In this document: piece after piece, positions 14,762 through 14,905 of the stretch
How the letters are laid out: the number at the start of each line of letters is the position of its first letter
How positions within the stretch are numbered: position 1 is the first letter of the stretch
Assembly (NCBI GenBank): GCA_905211345.1
Contig: CAJMAO010000035.1
Coordinates: 1 to 14,905, forward strand
Source: an uncultured Prevotella sp.
GTDB lineage: Bacteria; Bacteroidota; Bacteroidia; Bacteroidales; Bacteroidaceae
DNA length: 14,905 nucleotides
Direction: 5' to 3'
Translations under genes and position numbers: made by a program
Notes under the pieces: generated by a model
What the model saw: only the letters and a program-made list of their open reading frames with translations
Database searches by the model: none
Told to the model about the DNA's origin: nothing

Positions 14762-14905
14762 AAGTTTTGACAGATAGGAAACAAGCTGTTTTCCATGCCG
14801 TTTGCATGATTCGGCAAAACATGTTGTGAGCAGCCGCTTTATAAAAGACCGGTTCATCCGCAAATCTGTTGGATGGCGCAGTCGTGCAGTGCGAACAGCC
14901 TAAGC

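Noticed and set aside
14668..14905. Possible remnant of an AraC-type regulator on the minus strand at the right edge (AIQQIC and FADEPVFYKA readings).
   Set aside because: The two readings come from overlapping bases in different frames, the rest shows no HTH pattern, and the bases involved overlap the cggttcatccgca repeat motif seen elsewhere. Chance is the better explanation.

Overview
The window looks like a chromosomal segment from a Bacteroidales bacterium, most likely a Prevotella-like genus. The main evidence is a complete porP-porK-porL-porM-porN cluster, which is the core of the type IX secretion system (T9SS) and is restricted to Bacteroidetes. Two upstream sequences fit the Bacteroidetes promoter form (TTG, about 19 bp, TAnnTTTG). 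Shine-Dalgarno sequences are largely absent, and the intergenic repeats are of a style common in this group. The genus is an inference; no rRNA or other marker gene is present.

Layout. Bases 1-411 hold a palindromic repeat and a -7 box but no gene. A plus-strand pair follows: a degenerate methyltransferase-like hypothetical (412-996) and a PduO-type cobalamin adenosyltransferase (1009-1572). A DUF2795 protein (1627-1848) comes next with its own well-formed promoter. An AT-rich inverted-repeat element (1855-1986) separates it from the T9SS operon (2027-7947). The T9SS operon is followed by an outer-membrane beta-barrel protein (8038-8646) and its terminator. A repeat-filled convergent gap (8647-9020) holds two more repeat families. 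The right third is a minus-strand tripartite RND efflux operon read from right to left: adaptor (14646-13615), inner-membrane pump (13411-10302) and TolC-like outer-membrane factor (10292-9021). The last 250 bases are the operon's upstream region, with a -7 box and a candidate operator dyad.

How the genes work together. PorL and PorM form the proton-driven inner-membrane motor. PorK and PorN form the periplasmic ring attached to the outer membrane, and PorP is the associated outer-membrane barrel. Together they drive export of proteins with C-terminal T9SS signals. The efflux operon encodes a separate envelope machine that expels small molecules.

The gene content is familiar and I see no clearly undescribed system. 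The points most worth a second look are: a one-base frameshift near the 5' end of the RND pump gene; a MITE-like element inserted inside the efflux operon; an AT-rich repeat whose end supplies the porN start codon and whose relative forms a nested hairpin before porP; the non-ATG start of porP; loss of both FGE catalytic cysteine positions in PorK; and the dyad upstream of the efflux operon.
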